Positions 16,738-24,903 of a stretch of DNA of 48,342 bases are shown here, one piece after another; position 1 is the stretch's first letter; every line of letters starts with the position of its first letter. A program made the translations under genes and the position numbers. The notes below the pieces were generated by a model that saw only the letters and a list, made by a program, of their open reading frames with translations, searched no databases and was not told the DNA's origin. This stretch comes from JANYJZ01 sp964523395 (lineage in GTDB: Bacteria; Bacteroidota; Ignavibacteria; UBA10030; SZUA-254): NCBI GenBank assembly GCA_964523395.1, contig CAZFXS010000019.1:1-48342 (forward strand). Direction: 5' to 3'.

Positions 16738-18480
16738 TTACCCGCCCAGCCGTCTGATAAATAATTCCTCTCTTACCGGATCATTGTTGTGGTCGAAATA
16801 AAACGATTTAAATCTGGCATAATCCCTCGAAACTTCACTTGTGGGAAGGCTGTTCATTCTGTCGATATACGAATCAAGGTACTTTGGGAAGGAATAAAAC
16901 TTTACTCCCGGGTTTTTTGCCAGCGGATCCATAACGGCATTTTCATAAACAATTATTTTTGCCGCAATCGAATCAAACAAAATAATATTTAATACCCGTT
17001 GTCCTGGAGGGGGTGGAGTTAAGGGGCCGAAAAAAAAGTTTGTGCCCCGGCTAACCAGATATTCCTCCGATGCCTGCTTTTCATGTCCCGGCCTTCCGCG
17101 TTCAATGATCGGCTGGTGAGCAATTGTCGTGTCAGTTAACCCTGCACTTGATTCTATGGCAATATATGGATCAGCATAATAAATCATTTTAACCTGCCCT
17201 GCCCAGAACGCCGCTTTCACAGGAAGTCCTTGAAAATATTTGTTCAGTAATTCGCCATGAAGCTTGGATTCTTCCAGATGCTTTGGAGTATACCATTTCC
17301 ATTCATCGGCAATGTAATCCACGCGGGGCCCATCGCGAAACTGATCCCAGCGAAAGAGTGTCGCTGTTATTACAATTCCGGTAAGAACGAGTCTCCATGA
17401 CTGCTTCTTTAGTGAATGAATACATTGTTCAACAAGAAAACAGAGCATTGGCGTAACGGGGATGAGAAACCTCGCGAACATAAAGTCGCCACCGATGCGA
17501 AACACGAATAATATGTACATGCCCGTACATATCACGGCAAGAACTATCCCGCGGATGTTAGGATTAGTGTCAAGCTCATTCTGCAGCCATGAAATCGATA
17601 GTGATTTGTTTTTCTTGTCCGGGAAATATTTCAGTGCCAGCAGGATAGCAGCGCCTGGTATTACACAAAAAACATAATAGGTTTTGAAATACATTGCGAT
17701 GTACTTCCATCCTTGTTCATAATAGGGAAGCGCGATTGACTTCGCGTAAAACGCATTCGGAAAGAAAAACCCGAAGTACTGATATCTCCAGAACCAGTAC
17801 GGGATAAATACAACAACCGTCGGAAGGAGAAACAGCGCAATTCTTTTGAGCGGTGACTTGCCTAACAGGAGGAAGAAAAATGCGGCGCCAAGGAAAACAA
17901 AACCATCGGGCCGGGTCATCATAGCAAGAACGATAAGTATACCTGCCATCAGGTACGACACTATATGGCAATAAAGGACAAGGCATGCAAAGCATGATGA
18001 AACAAGAAATGTAAACATCATTGTTTCAAGTCCGCTTGTTGCGTACACATTAAAATCACGATGCACTACAAGCAGAAGTGCTGTCACCGGGAGGATGTGC
18101 GTGAATGAAATTGCATGTTCTCTCAATTTCCAAGTCACCATGCTGTATAAACCGATGGTCAAACAGAAAAAGAAAATACCCAGAGCCATAGAAAAGGAAA
18201 TCGGATCAAATCCCGATTTGAGACCACCAGCAATAATAATTGTCCAGAGGAAATTGGTAAATCCTTCGACCCGCTCGCCGGGATTGTACGCTAATCCGAG
18301 GCCGTTTACCAGATTTTTCGCGTATCGGAATGAAATGAACGCGTCGTCGTTGACAAACTGTAGCGAAGAAGCGTGGATGACTCCGGTAATGAGTGTCAGG
18401 GCAGTGCAGATAAAGAAAATATTTTTTTTTGACAGGAACCCGGTCAAATTTTTATCCGGTAATAGTAAAAAATAGTCCAT
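16738..18480 (-). CDS. GT-C membrane glycosyltransferase, AftB-like
   Basis: The 580-residue protein has about ten hydrophobic segments in its first 400 residues and a soluble C-terminal third. The first periplasmic loop carries NDDAFISFRYAKNL followed by GLAYNPGERVEGFTNFLWT. The same loop pattern is known from actinobacterial AftB arabinofuranosyltransferase and related bacterial proteins, where the paired aspartates are essential. The likely role is transfer of a sugar from a polyprenyl-phosphate donor to a surface glycan. The gene stands alone between the exporter set and the divergent tsaD. The family is fairly secure, the sugar is unknown. Confidence 0.78.
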   Translation of the reverse strand: MDYFLLLPDKNLTGFLSKKNIFFICTALTLITGVIHASSLQFVNDDAFISFRYAKNLVNGLGLAYNPGERVEGFTNFLWTIIIAGGLKSGFDPISFSMALGIFFFCLTIGLYSMVTWKLREHAISFTHILPVTALLLVVHRDFNVYATSGLETMMFTFLVSSCFACLVLYCHIVSYLMAGILIVLAMMTRPDGFVFLGAAFFFLLLGKSPLKRIALFLLPTVVVFIPYWFWRYQYFGFFFPNAFYAKSIALPYYEQGWKYIAMYFKTYYVFCVIPGAAILLALKYFPDKKNKSLSISWLQNELDTNPNIRGIVLAVICTGMYILFVFRIGGDFMFARFLIPVTPMLCFLVEQCIHSLKKQSWRLVLTGIVITATLFRWDQFRDGPRVDYIADEWKWYTPKHLEESKLHGELLNKYFQGLPVKAAFWAGQVKMIYYADPYIAIESSAGLTDTTIAHQPIIERGRPGHEKQASEEYLVSRGTNFFFGPLTPPPPGQRVLNIILFDSIAAKIIVYENAVMDPLAKNPGVKFYSFPKYLDSYIDRMNSLPTSEVSRDYARFKSFYFDHNNDPVREELFIRRLGG

Positions 18481-18570
18481 TCATTTCCGGAGTAAAGGTA
18501 ACTGTTTTTGAATAATATACAAAGTGGTTTGCCTTGAAAATCACGCGAAGTTTTTGCTTATTGGAACCGT

Positions 18571-19590
18571 ATGTTATTACTCGGAATAGAAACATCCTGC
18601 GATGAGACGTCGGCTGCCGTCATGAAAGACGGTGAATTATTGTCGAATATTATTTCATCACAACTTGTTCATACGAAATATGGCGGTGTTGTGCCTGAGC
18701 TGGCATCGCGCGTGCATTTACGCCTGATTATTCCCGTTGTTCAGGAAGCGCTTGATTCAGCAAAGGTTACAAAAGAGGCGTTAGACGCGATCGCGGTAAC
18801 TTACGGTCCAGGACTTATGGGCGCCTTGCTCGTGGGGCTCAACTTTGCCAAGGCAATGGCTTACGGCCTGGATATTCCGCTCATCGGTGTTAACCACATG
18901 CACGGGCATATTTATTCCACCTTTATTGATGATCCTAAACCAGCGTTTCCATTTTTGTGTTTGATTGTTTCCGGCGGACATACGCAACTGGTGATTGTGA
19001 AAGAGCCATTTGAGCACGAACTGCTGGGTGAAACGATGGATGACGCGGCCGGAGAGGCATATGATAAAGTCGCCAAAATGCTTGGGCTCGGTTTTCCCGG
19101 CGGTCCGGTGATTGACAAACTCGCCCAGGAAGGAAATCCGGCATTTGTGCGATTTCCGCGGTCATTGATGGGCGAAGGTTCGCCTGAGTTCAGCTTCAGC
19201 GGAATCAAAACAGCTGTTCTCTATTGGTTACGTGACAATGGCGGTTTACTGAATAATGGAAATCCTCCACAGAACCCTTCCCGGGTTCTTAAAGATATTT
19301 GCGCCAGTTTTCAGGAGGCAGTTGTGGATGTTCTGTTGGAAAAAACATTTCGTGCCGCTCAACAGTACGGTATCAGTGATATTGCTGTCGCCGGAGGCGT
19401 TTCCGCTAATTCTTTACTACGACGCAGAATGCTTGAGCGGGGAGCCAGAGAACATAAAAATATTTATATTCCAAAGTTGGCGTACTGTACCGACAACGGT
19501 GCAATGATTGCGATGGCAGGTTATATGAAATTTTTAAAACAAGGTACTGTTGAAAAGACAGTTACAGCAACCGCGAACTTGGCAATTTAA
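18571..19590 (+). CDS. tsaD: tRNA N6-adenosine threonylcarbamoyltransferase
   Basis: The 339-residue protein is a complete TsaD/Kae1 (ASKHA fold). It begins LLLGIETSCDETSAAV, has the iron-binding HMHGHIYS histidines at about residues 111-115, the SGGHTQLV phosphate loop, and DDAAGEAYDKVAKMLGLGFPGGP. The C-terminal AVAGGVSANSLLRRR and CTDNGAMIA are also present. It transfers threonylcarbamoyl to A37 of ANN-decoding tRNAs, with TsaB and TsaE, which are not in the window. mltG follows on the same strand after 68 nt. Confidence 0.97.
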   Translation: MLLLGIETSCDETSAAVMKDGELLSNIISSQLVHTKYGGVVPELASRVHLRLIIPVVQEALDSAKVTKEALDAIAVTYGPGLMGALLVGLNFAKAMAYGLDIPLIGVNHMHGHIYSTFIDDPKPAFPFLCLIVSGGHTQLVIVKEPFEHELLGETMDDAAGEAYDKVAKMLGLGFPGGPVIDKLAQEGNPAFVRFPRSLMGEGSPEFSFSGIKTAVLYWLRDNGGLLNNGNPPQNPSRVLKDICASFQEAVVDVLLEKTFRAAQQYGISDIAVAGGVSANSLLRRRMLERGAREHKNIYIPKLAYCTDNGAMIAMAGYMKFLKQGTVEKTVTATANLAI

Positions 19591-19658
19591 GATTTTTGCG
19601 TTGTATCGTCGGGTCATTGTGGCAATAATGAAATACATCAATGAACAAATAACTCAGT

Positions 19659-20699
19659 TTGATAAAAATACTCCTCATATCATGTAGTCTCCTGGTTCTT
19701 GGATCACTCCTCTTCCTGTACATGGTGCTCTGGGCCCCAAATACATTCGAAGGCGATCGCTTTATTATCGTTTCGAAAGGAGAGTCGTTTAAGGCAGTTG
19801 CGGATTCATTGGAAAACGCCGGCATACTGAGGAGCAGGGTGTTGTTTGATGTCGCCGGACGAATGCTGGGCTTAACAACAAAAATGCAGATCGGAAAATA
19901 CCGTTTCAGGAGTGGCTCATCCAACAAAGATATTCTTGAGAATTTAAGAAACGGCATGACACTTGTGTCGATCACTGTCACCATCCCTGAAGGGTTGCGG
20001 GCTTCACGCCATGCAAGGATTTTCGGAAAAACACTTGGCATTGATACTGCCCGTTTCATGAGTTTTGTGCGCGACACATCCTTCATCAGGTCACTCGGTA
20101 TCATATCGAACTCTCTTGAAGGGTATCTTCTTCCGAACACATACGAATTTTACTGGCAAACAGATGAAATTGATATCATCAAATCAATGGTGAACGAATT
20201 CTGGAATGTTTTTAATGACACGTTACAAGCAAGGGCAGAAAGCCTGCAGATTTCGATTCATAATATTGTAACGCTCGCATCCATTGTCGAAGCTGAGACA
20301 GCTGTCGATACCGAGCGGGCGATTGTTGCGGGAGTTTATTATAACAGGCTTCGCAAGCGGATGCGACTTGAGGCAGATCCTACCATTCAGTATATACTTG
20401 AAGACGGTCCGCGGAGACTCAGATACAGCGATTTGCGAAGGGAATCTCCATACAATACATACAGGAATTATGGATTGCCTCCGGGCCCGATTAATAATCC
20501 CGGACGGGCGTCGATCGTTGCATCGCTGTACCCGCTCCGTCATAAATATCTGTTCTTTGTTGCGAATGGAGAAGGAGGTCATGCATTTACCAAATCGTTT
20601 GCAGAACACCGTCTCGCGATACAATCATTTCGACGAAAACGTATCGAACAACAGCAACAAATAGTGACCCAGGAAGATACTACGAGTACATTTCGATAA
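19659..20699 (+). CDS. mltG: endolytic murein transglycosylase MltG
   Basis: The 346-residue protein has one N-terminal transmembrane helix (LLVLGSLLFLYMVLWA), a LysM-like domain and the YceG catalytic domain. Visible signatures are IVTLASIVEAETA with the catalytic glutamate, GVYYNRL, LEADPTIQY, SPYNTYRNYGLPPGPINNPG and the C-terminal FVANGEGGHAFTKSFAEH. It cleaves nascent glycan strands to end their elongation. The first codon is TTG: an in-frame stop lies 9 nt upstream, and the next ATG would cut off the membrane helix. No good ribosome binding site is visible. Confidence 0.95.
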   Translation: MIKILLISCSLLVLGSLLFLYMVLWAPNTFEGDRFIIVSKGESFKAVADSLENAGILRSRVLFDVAGRMLGLTTKMQIGKYRFRSGSSNKDILENLRNGMTLVSITVTIPEGLRASRHARIFGKTLGIDTARFMSFVRDTSFIRSLGIISNSLEGYLLPNTYEFYWQTDEIDIIKSMVNEFWNVFNDTLQARAESLQISIHNIVTLASIVEAETAVDTERAIVAGVYYNRLRKRMRLEADPTIQYILEDGPRRLRYSDLRRESPYNTYRNYGLPPGPINNPGRASIVASLYPLRHKYLFFVANGEGGHAFTKSFAEHRLAIQSFRRKRIEQQQQIVTQEDTTSTFR

Positions 20700-20704
20700 T
20701 TTCA

Positions 20705-22393
20705 ATGAATCGTTACTTTTTGATTGGGATACTGGCAGTACTGTCTCTTCGTTGTGCGGGACAAATGTATCCTACCGGCGGGCCACCTGATACCACGCCG
20801 CCAAAAATTCTCTCTGCTACACCTGCGCCGGGCACGCTTCACTTTAACGGAAATTCTTTTCTTCTGGAATTTTCCGAATATGTCGATAAACGGTCCGTCG
20901 AGGAATCGATTTTTCTTTCACCGCCATTAGGGAAACTGGAATATGACTGGAGCGGTACGCAAGTCGAAATCCGGTTCCCCGATACGCTGAAGAGCAACAC
21001 GACGTATATCATGACCGTCGGGACGGACGTCAGGGATACAAAAGAAAAAGGAAACAGGATGGAGGAGTCATTCGCGCTTCCCTTTTCTACGGGTGATCAC
21101 ATTGATTCGGCGATAATTTCCGGAACTGTGTATGATCCTGAGCCTGATGGTATCATGGTAGGTGCATACAGACTTGATGACCGCGAGCGTGACTCAATCA
21201 ATCCCACGGCGTTAATTCCTGATTTCCTTACACAAACAGGAAAAGATGGTACCTTCAGGCTTCCCTATCTTTCGTTTGGAACGTACAGACTGGTAGCGTT
21301 CAAGGATGAATACAAAAATCTATTATACGACAGGCAAGTCGACAAATATGGTATTTATACACGAGACATAATTCTAACTCATGACACTGCATTAGTCCAA
21401 GGAGTACAATTCCTGTTAGCAAAAGAAGACACCTCGGCACCGTTTCTTTCCAGTGCCCGGGCGTTTGACCGCAATCATTTTCTACTTAAATTCAGCGAAC
21501 GAATTCAACCTTCCGGCTTAGCACAGCATTCGGTTTCTATCAATGACACACTGACTCAGGAGGCGCTTGACATTTTGGATTTTTCGTTTGTGGATACTGC
21601 AGGGCGTGAGGTGCAAGTGGTCACGTCTGATCAGGAGAGCAGTAAGGTCTATCGCGTTGTTGTCACAGATATCTATGATAAATCAAATAATCCGATAAGC
21701 AGATTATCAAATTCTGCAGTTAGTGAAGGGACAAGCAGGCCAGATACGACAAAGCCCATCATGACTTCATCATATATCGGCGACAGCCTGCAGAACATCA
21801 GCGTCGATCGTCCAATTTCCTTTTCGTGGAATGAAGCAATCAGGATCAATTCGTTTGAACATGGTTTCACATTGCTTGATTCTATCGGGGCTTTCTATCC
21901 TGGCACATTTCACTGGACGCACGCAACTTCGGTATCATTTTTTCCCGAAAAACCGTTAATGCATCATTCGTGGTATGCGATACGAGTCGTGATGGATTCC
22001 CTCATTGATATGAAGGGGAATGGATACAAGGATAGTGCCCTTGTTGTCCATTTCAGGACTGTGGATGAGAGTGAACTCAGCAGTATTTCCGGAAAAGTTG
22101 TTCTTAGTGAAGCCGGGGCATCCGGTGACATACATCTTCAGATGTCGGAAGTTTCAGAAGGGAAGAAATCCGGCCGCGAGGCGGTGCTTGACAGTTCCGG
22201 AAGATTTCGATTTGATAATTTGCCTGAGGGAAGATATGCCTTTTTTCTTTACGAAGACCGCGATACCAATGGCACATATTCCTATGGCATGCCTGTACCG
22301 TTCATATTTTCTGAACGATTTGCAGTTATCCAGGACACGCTGAAACTGCGGGCCCGGTGGCCGCTGGAAGGAGTTTCAATGCGATTTAAGTAA
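20705..22393 (+). CDS. Ig-like (SbsA/Big_5-type) lipoprotein
   Basis: The 562-residue protein has a lipoprotein-type N-terminus with Cys at the end of AVLSLRC. It continues PTGGPPDTTPPKILSATPAPG, a start typical of a Bacteroidota lipoprotein family with SbsA-type Ig domains. Strand motifs such as LLEFSEYVD, NTTYIMTVGTDVRD, FLLKFSERI and FSWNEAI repeat as Ig-like units at about 35-130, 245-340 and 350-450. Two regions (TGKDGTFRLPYLSFGTYRLVAF; LDSSGRFRFDNLPEGRYAFFLYED) resemble carboxypeptidase-regulatory-like folds. It begins 5 nt after mltG and is probably co-transcribed with it. Its role is probably envelope-structural; no enzyme motif is seen. Confidence 0.85.
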   Translation: MNRYFLIGILAVLSLRCAGQMYPTGGPPDTTPPKILSATPAPGTLHFNGNSFLLEFSEYVDKRSVEESIFLSPPLGKLEYDWSGTQVEIRFPDTLKSNTTYIMTVGTDVRDTKEKGNRMEESFALPFSTGDHIDSAIISGTVYDPEPDGIMVGAYRLDDRERDSINPTALIPDFLTQTGKDGTFRLPYLSFGTYRLVAFKDEYKNLLYDRQVDKYGIYTRDIILTHDTALVQGVQFLLAKEDTSAPFLSSARAFDRNHFLLKFSERIQPSGLAQHSVSINDTLTQEALDILDFSFVDTAGREVQVVTSDQESSKVYRVVVTDIYDKSNNPISRLSNSAVSEGTSRPDTTKPIMTSSYIGDSLQNISVDRPISFSWNEAIRINSFEHGFTLLDSIGAFYPGTFHWTHATSVSFFPEKPLMHHSWYAIRVVMDSLIDMKGNGYKDSALVVHFRTVDESELSSISGKVVLSEAGASGDIHLQMSEVSEGKKSGREAVLDSSGRFRFDNLPEGRYAFFLYEDRDTNGTYSYGMPVPFIFSERFAVIQDTLKLRARWPLEGVSMRFK

Positions 22394-22399
22394 TGAGGG

Positions 22400-22933
22400 C
22401 TATTGCCTGCGCTGAACTGAATCAGAAGGCGCAGTTAAGTGAACGGAACCTCTGATGATTTTATCCGGAACTATCCATGCGTCTTTGTAACCCATTCCCG
22501 TTAATTTTTTCATTGACTCACCTGCCTCCTCGCGTTCCGCAAAATTTCCCACTCTGACCTTGTAATAGGGCAAATCATAAACAATGTACACAACATTATC
22601 GCCAAAGGACTTTGTTATATCGTCCCGTATCCGTGATGCCTGTTCGATGTCTTGCGTAAGAATAACCTGTATACGAAATCCCTGCAGTGTCTCCGGTTGC
22701 ACAGGAACAATAAGGTCAGAAATTTTCGTTGCTTCTGTGTAGTTTGTATCTGCTTTTATGATCGAAGTGATATCAGGGTCGTAATTGGAAGGACGAAAAG
22801 AAGATTCGTATTTTTCAAGGATCAGATCCTTTGAGCCTTTTTGAGGCTTTTCCGGTGCAGTGCCGCCGGATCCTGAACAACCGATACCCACCGCGAGGAG
22901 AAACATTAAAAAATACAAAGAAAAGAAACGCAT
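22400..22933 (-). CDS. SPOR-domain lipoprotein (second of a tandem pair)
   Basis: The ATG at 22933 gives 177 residues and a lipoprotein signal ending AVGIGC; a longer frame would overlap the upstream gene. The C-terminal 75 residues form a SPOR domain (GFRIQVILTQDIEQA, YYKVRVGNFAEREEA, GYKDAWIV), the fold that binds denuded glycan strands at division sites. The segment between is low in structure. It starts 7 nt after another SPOR lipoprotein and shares its domain plan, so the pair probably arose by duplication. Confidence 0.88.
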   Translation of the reverse strand: MRFFSLYFLMFLLAVGIGCSGSGGTAPEKPQKGSKDLILEKYESSFRPSNYDPDITSIIKADTNYTEATKISDLIVPVQPETLQGFRIQVILTQDIEQASRIRDDITKSFGDNVVYIVYDLPYYKVRVGNFAEREEAGESMKKLTGMGYKDAWIVPDKIIRGSVHLTAPSDSVQRRQ

Positions 22934-22940
22934 AAAATTA

Positions 22941-23426
22941 TCAGCGGATATATTCTGAAACCCACGCGTCATTATATTCACCGGGATATTGCTGAACAAT
23001 CCGGTCGCGGAATTGACGCGCCTCATCCTTGGTCGCGAATTCTCCGATCATGACTTTATACAGATTTTGTGTCTTATCGTTCATAGTATAAACATTTCGG
23101 CTAAAGCGGCTCTTTGCCGAGGCGGCAGCCAGCTCTGAATTTTCAAGACTTGTGTATGCTCCAATCTGTACACCAAATTTTCCGTAGGGCAACATTTGTT
23201 GATTCTTTGGTGTTTCCTGCACGGGGTCGGGCAACTTCGTTGGGGTCGGATTGTTACTTTGTTTAGCAGGGTCCATAATTTCTTTTGTTGCCGGTTCATT
23301 CGGCTTCTGAACAGCAGGGGGAACATTGGCGGAACTAGTACTGCTCTTTTCAGATGAAGAACATCCAATAAAAACTGCTGTAAGGAGAGTAATGACAATT
23401 GCAACAGCATAGATATTCAGTTTCAT
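22941..23426 (-). CDS. SPOR-domain lipoprotein (first of a tandem pair)
   Basis: The ATG at 23426, with GAGG 6 nt upstream, gives 161 residues. The signal ends TAVFIGC, a lipobox. A Ser/Pro/Thr-rich linker of about 60 residues leads to a C-terminal SPOR domain (KFGVQIGAYTSLENSELAA, LYKVMIGEFATKDEARQF, DAWVSEYIR). The product should be anchored in a membrane and bind peptidoglycan. It lies 16 nt after deoC, which is an odd neighbour for a cell-wall protein. Confidence 0.9.
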   Translation of the reverse strand: MKLNIYAVAIVITLLTAVFIGCSSSEKSSTSSANVPPAVQKPNEPATKEIMDPAKQSNNPTPTKLPDPVQETPKNQQMLPYGKFGVQIGAYTSLENSELAAASAKSRFSRNVYTMNDKTQNLYKVMIGEFATKDEARQFRDRIVQQYPGEYNDAWVSEYIR

Positions 23427-23442
23427 AATGTCCTCAAGAAAA

Positions 23443-24339
23443 TTAATATGCCTGCGCTGACTTAGGTGAAGAATCCTTTTGTGCAGGCTCGGATTCACCG
23501 CTAACAATTTTAACGCTGGCGCTGGCGCCGATACGGTCAGCACCGCTGGCTACCATTGCGAGAGCCTCTTCCCGTGTCCGAACACCGCCGGAAGCTTTAA
23601 CACCCATTGCTGAACCGACAACTTTCCGCATAAGCGCTATATCTCCTACGGTTGCACCACCTTTAGCAAATCCTGTCGAAGTTTTTACGAAATCTGCTCC
23701 CGCGCGCTTTGCGAGAACACATCCTTTAATTTTTTCCTCATCTGAAAGGAGCCCGGTTTCAAGAATTACCTTGACAAGTGCTCCGTACCTTCTACCGGTG
23801 GTTACAACAGCAAAAATATCGTTTTCAACATATTCATACAGCCCTGACTTTAGCATGCCGACGTTAATAACCATATCAAGCTCTTTTGCTCCGTCTCTTG
23901 ACGCCTGGTCGGCCTCAAACGCTTTTGAGGATGTTGAAGTTGCTCCCAACGGAAAACCGATAACAGTGCAGACTTTTACAGAAGTGTCACGCAAAAGCTT
24001 GGAGCATAGGGGAACATATCCGGGATTAATGCAAACGCTTGCAAAGCTATATTTCTTTGCTTCGGCACAAAGCTGAGTGATTTGATCTTTGGTGGCTTCT
24101 GGTTTGAGGAGTGTATGATCGATAAGAGAAGCGAGTTCGTTTTCAATACCGCCGGCAGCTTCAATGCCTATGCCGGCAGTGACACGTGCGGCGCCATTAT
24201 GAACAATGTTTTTAACACCTTCTTTATTGTGGACTACGCAAAGACCATCATGGCAGACTCCGCCACTACAGCAGGAATGGTCGCCTTGTTTTTCACTTAA
24301 AATGGCCTGAACAAGGCGTTCAATGTCTTTTTGTTGCAT
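23443..24339 (-). CDS. deoC: deoxyribose-phosphate aldolase with encapsulation-peptide-like N-terminal extension
   Basis: The ATG at 24339, with GGAG 7 nt upstream, gives 298 residues; typical DeoC has about 220. Residues about 65-285 are the TIM barrel (LIDHTLLKPEATKDQI, VCTVIGFPLGA, ELDMVINVGMLKSG, KVILETGLL, DFVKTSTGFAKGGAT with the Schiff-base lysine, VKASGGVRT). The extra N-terminus has an amphipathic helix QQKDIERLVQAILSE, then a CCSGGVCHDGLC cluster and a Gly-rich linker. The helix resembles peptides that target enzymes into bacterial microcompartments, and DeoC-type aldolases are known cargo of some of them. The reaction is reversible cleavage of 2-deoxyribose-5-phosphate. The enzyme call is secure; the targeting role is inference. 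Confidence 0.95.
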   Translation of the reverse strand: MQQKDIERLVQAILSEKQGDHSCCSGGVCHDGLCVVHNKEGVKNIVHNGAARVTAGIGIEAAGGIENELASLIDHTLLKPEATKDQITQLCAEAKKYSFASVCINPGYVPLCSKLLRDTSVKVCTVIGFPLGATSTSSKAFEADQASRDGAKELDMVINVGMLKSGLYEYVENDIFAVVTTGRRYGALVKVILETGLLSDEEKIKGCVLAKRAGADFVKTSTGFAKGGATVGDIALMRKVVGSAMGVKASGGVRTREEALAMVASGADRIGASASVKIVSGESEPAQKDSSPKSAQAY

Positions 24340-24369
24340 TTTGATGCTCCGAAAAATTAGCTCTGAGCC

Positions 24370-24397
24370 AATATACAATAATCCTGTAATAAATCAA
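24370..24397 (-). promoter_or_regulatory. candidate sigma-70 promoter for deoC
   Basis: On the minus strand TTGATT and TATATT are 16 nt apart, with the -10 box about 30 nt upstream of the deoC ATG and downstream of the sorting-domain gene stop. Both boxes are close to consensus. This suggests deoC and the two SPOR genes start their own transcript. Confidence 0.45.
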
Positions 24398-24401
24398 AGG
24401 A

Positions 24402-24692
24402 TCAGCGTTTCAGGAGCATCGATTTCGTCTCTGAAAAACCCTCCGCATTCAGCCTGTAAAAATACTGGCCGTCAGGGAAACCATCCCCGTCAAATTCCAC
24501 GGTATGTTTGCCGGAATCTTTCCACTCATTTACCAGAGTTTTGACTTCGTGTCCCATGATATTTAATATAACCAGAGAGATTACAGCGGGAACAGGGGTT
24601 TCAAAGGTAATTTTTGTTGACTGCTCAAAAGGATTCGGCTGATTCTGATGGAGCAGGATACTTGTGCCGATATTGGTAAGTTGTTGCTTCAT
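24402..24692 (-). CDS. stand-alone T9SS type A sorting domain protein
   Basis: From the ATG at 24692, which has GGAGG 4 nt upstream, the product has 96 residues and is almost only a T9SS C-terminal sorting domain (LLHQNQPNPFEQSTKI, ILNIMGHEVKTLV, FPDGQYFYRL, KSMLLKR). There is no signal peptide and no cargo domain. An in-frame ATG at 24767 would give 121 residues but adds no signal peptide. It may be the surviving end of a degraded secreted protein, or a small protein of its own; the good ribosome binding site favours translation. Confidence 0.75.
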   Translation of the reverse strand: MKQQLTNIGTSILLHQNQPNPFEQSTKITFETPVPAVISLVILNIMGHEVKTLVNEWKDSGKHTVEFDGDGFPDGQYFYRLNAEGFSETKSMLLKR

Positions 24693-24903
24693 AATGCCTC
24701 CGCTATATTGCAATGCCATTGTGACGTTTTCAAGATATCTCTCCTGAAAAGTGACTGTAATATTCACACCTAATTAAATCATTTCCTGAAGAATGTCAAG
24801 AATAAATATGGGGTATTGTCGATGAATATGCGCTCTAAACCTTGAAACTAATTCAATATTTCATTAGATTGGGCTGAAGGTTAACCACAACACACAGAGG
24901 TTT

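Noticed and set aside
24883..24900. aaccacaacacacagagg before porQ as a copy of the CACAGAG repeat
   Set aside because: Only a short partial match, and the gagg part is explained as the porQ ribosome binding site.
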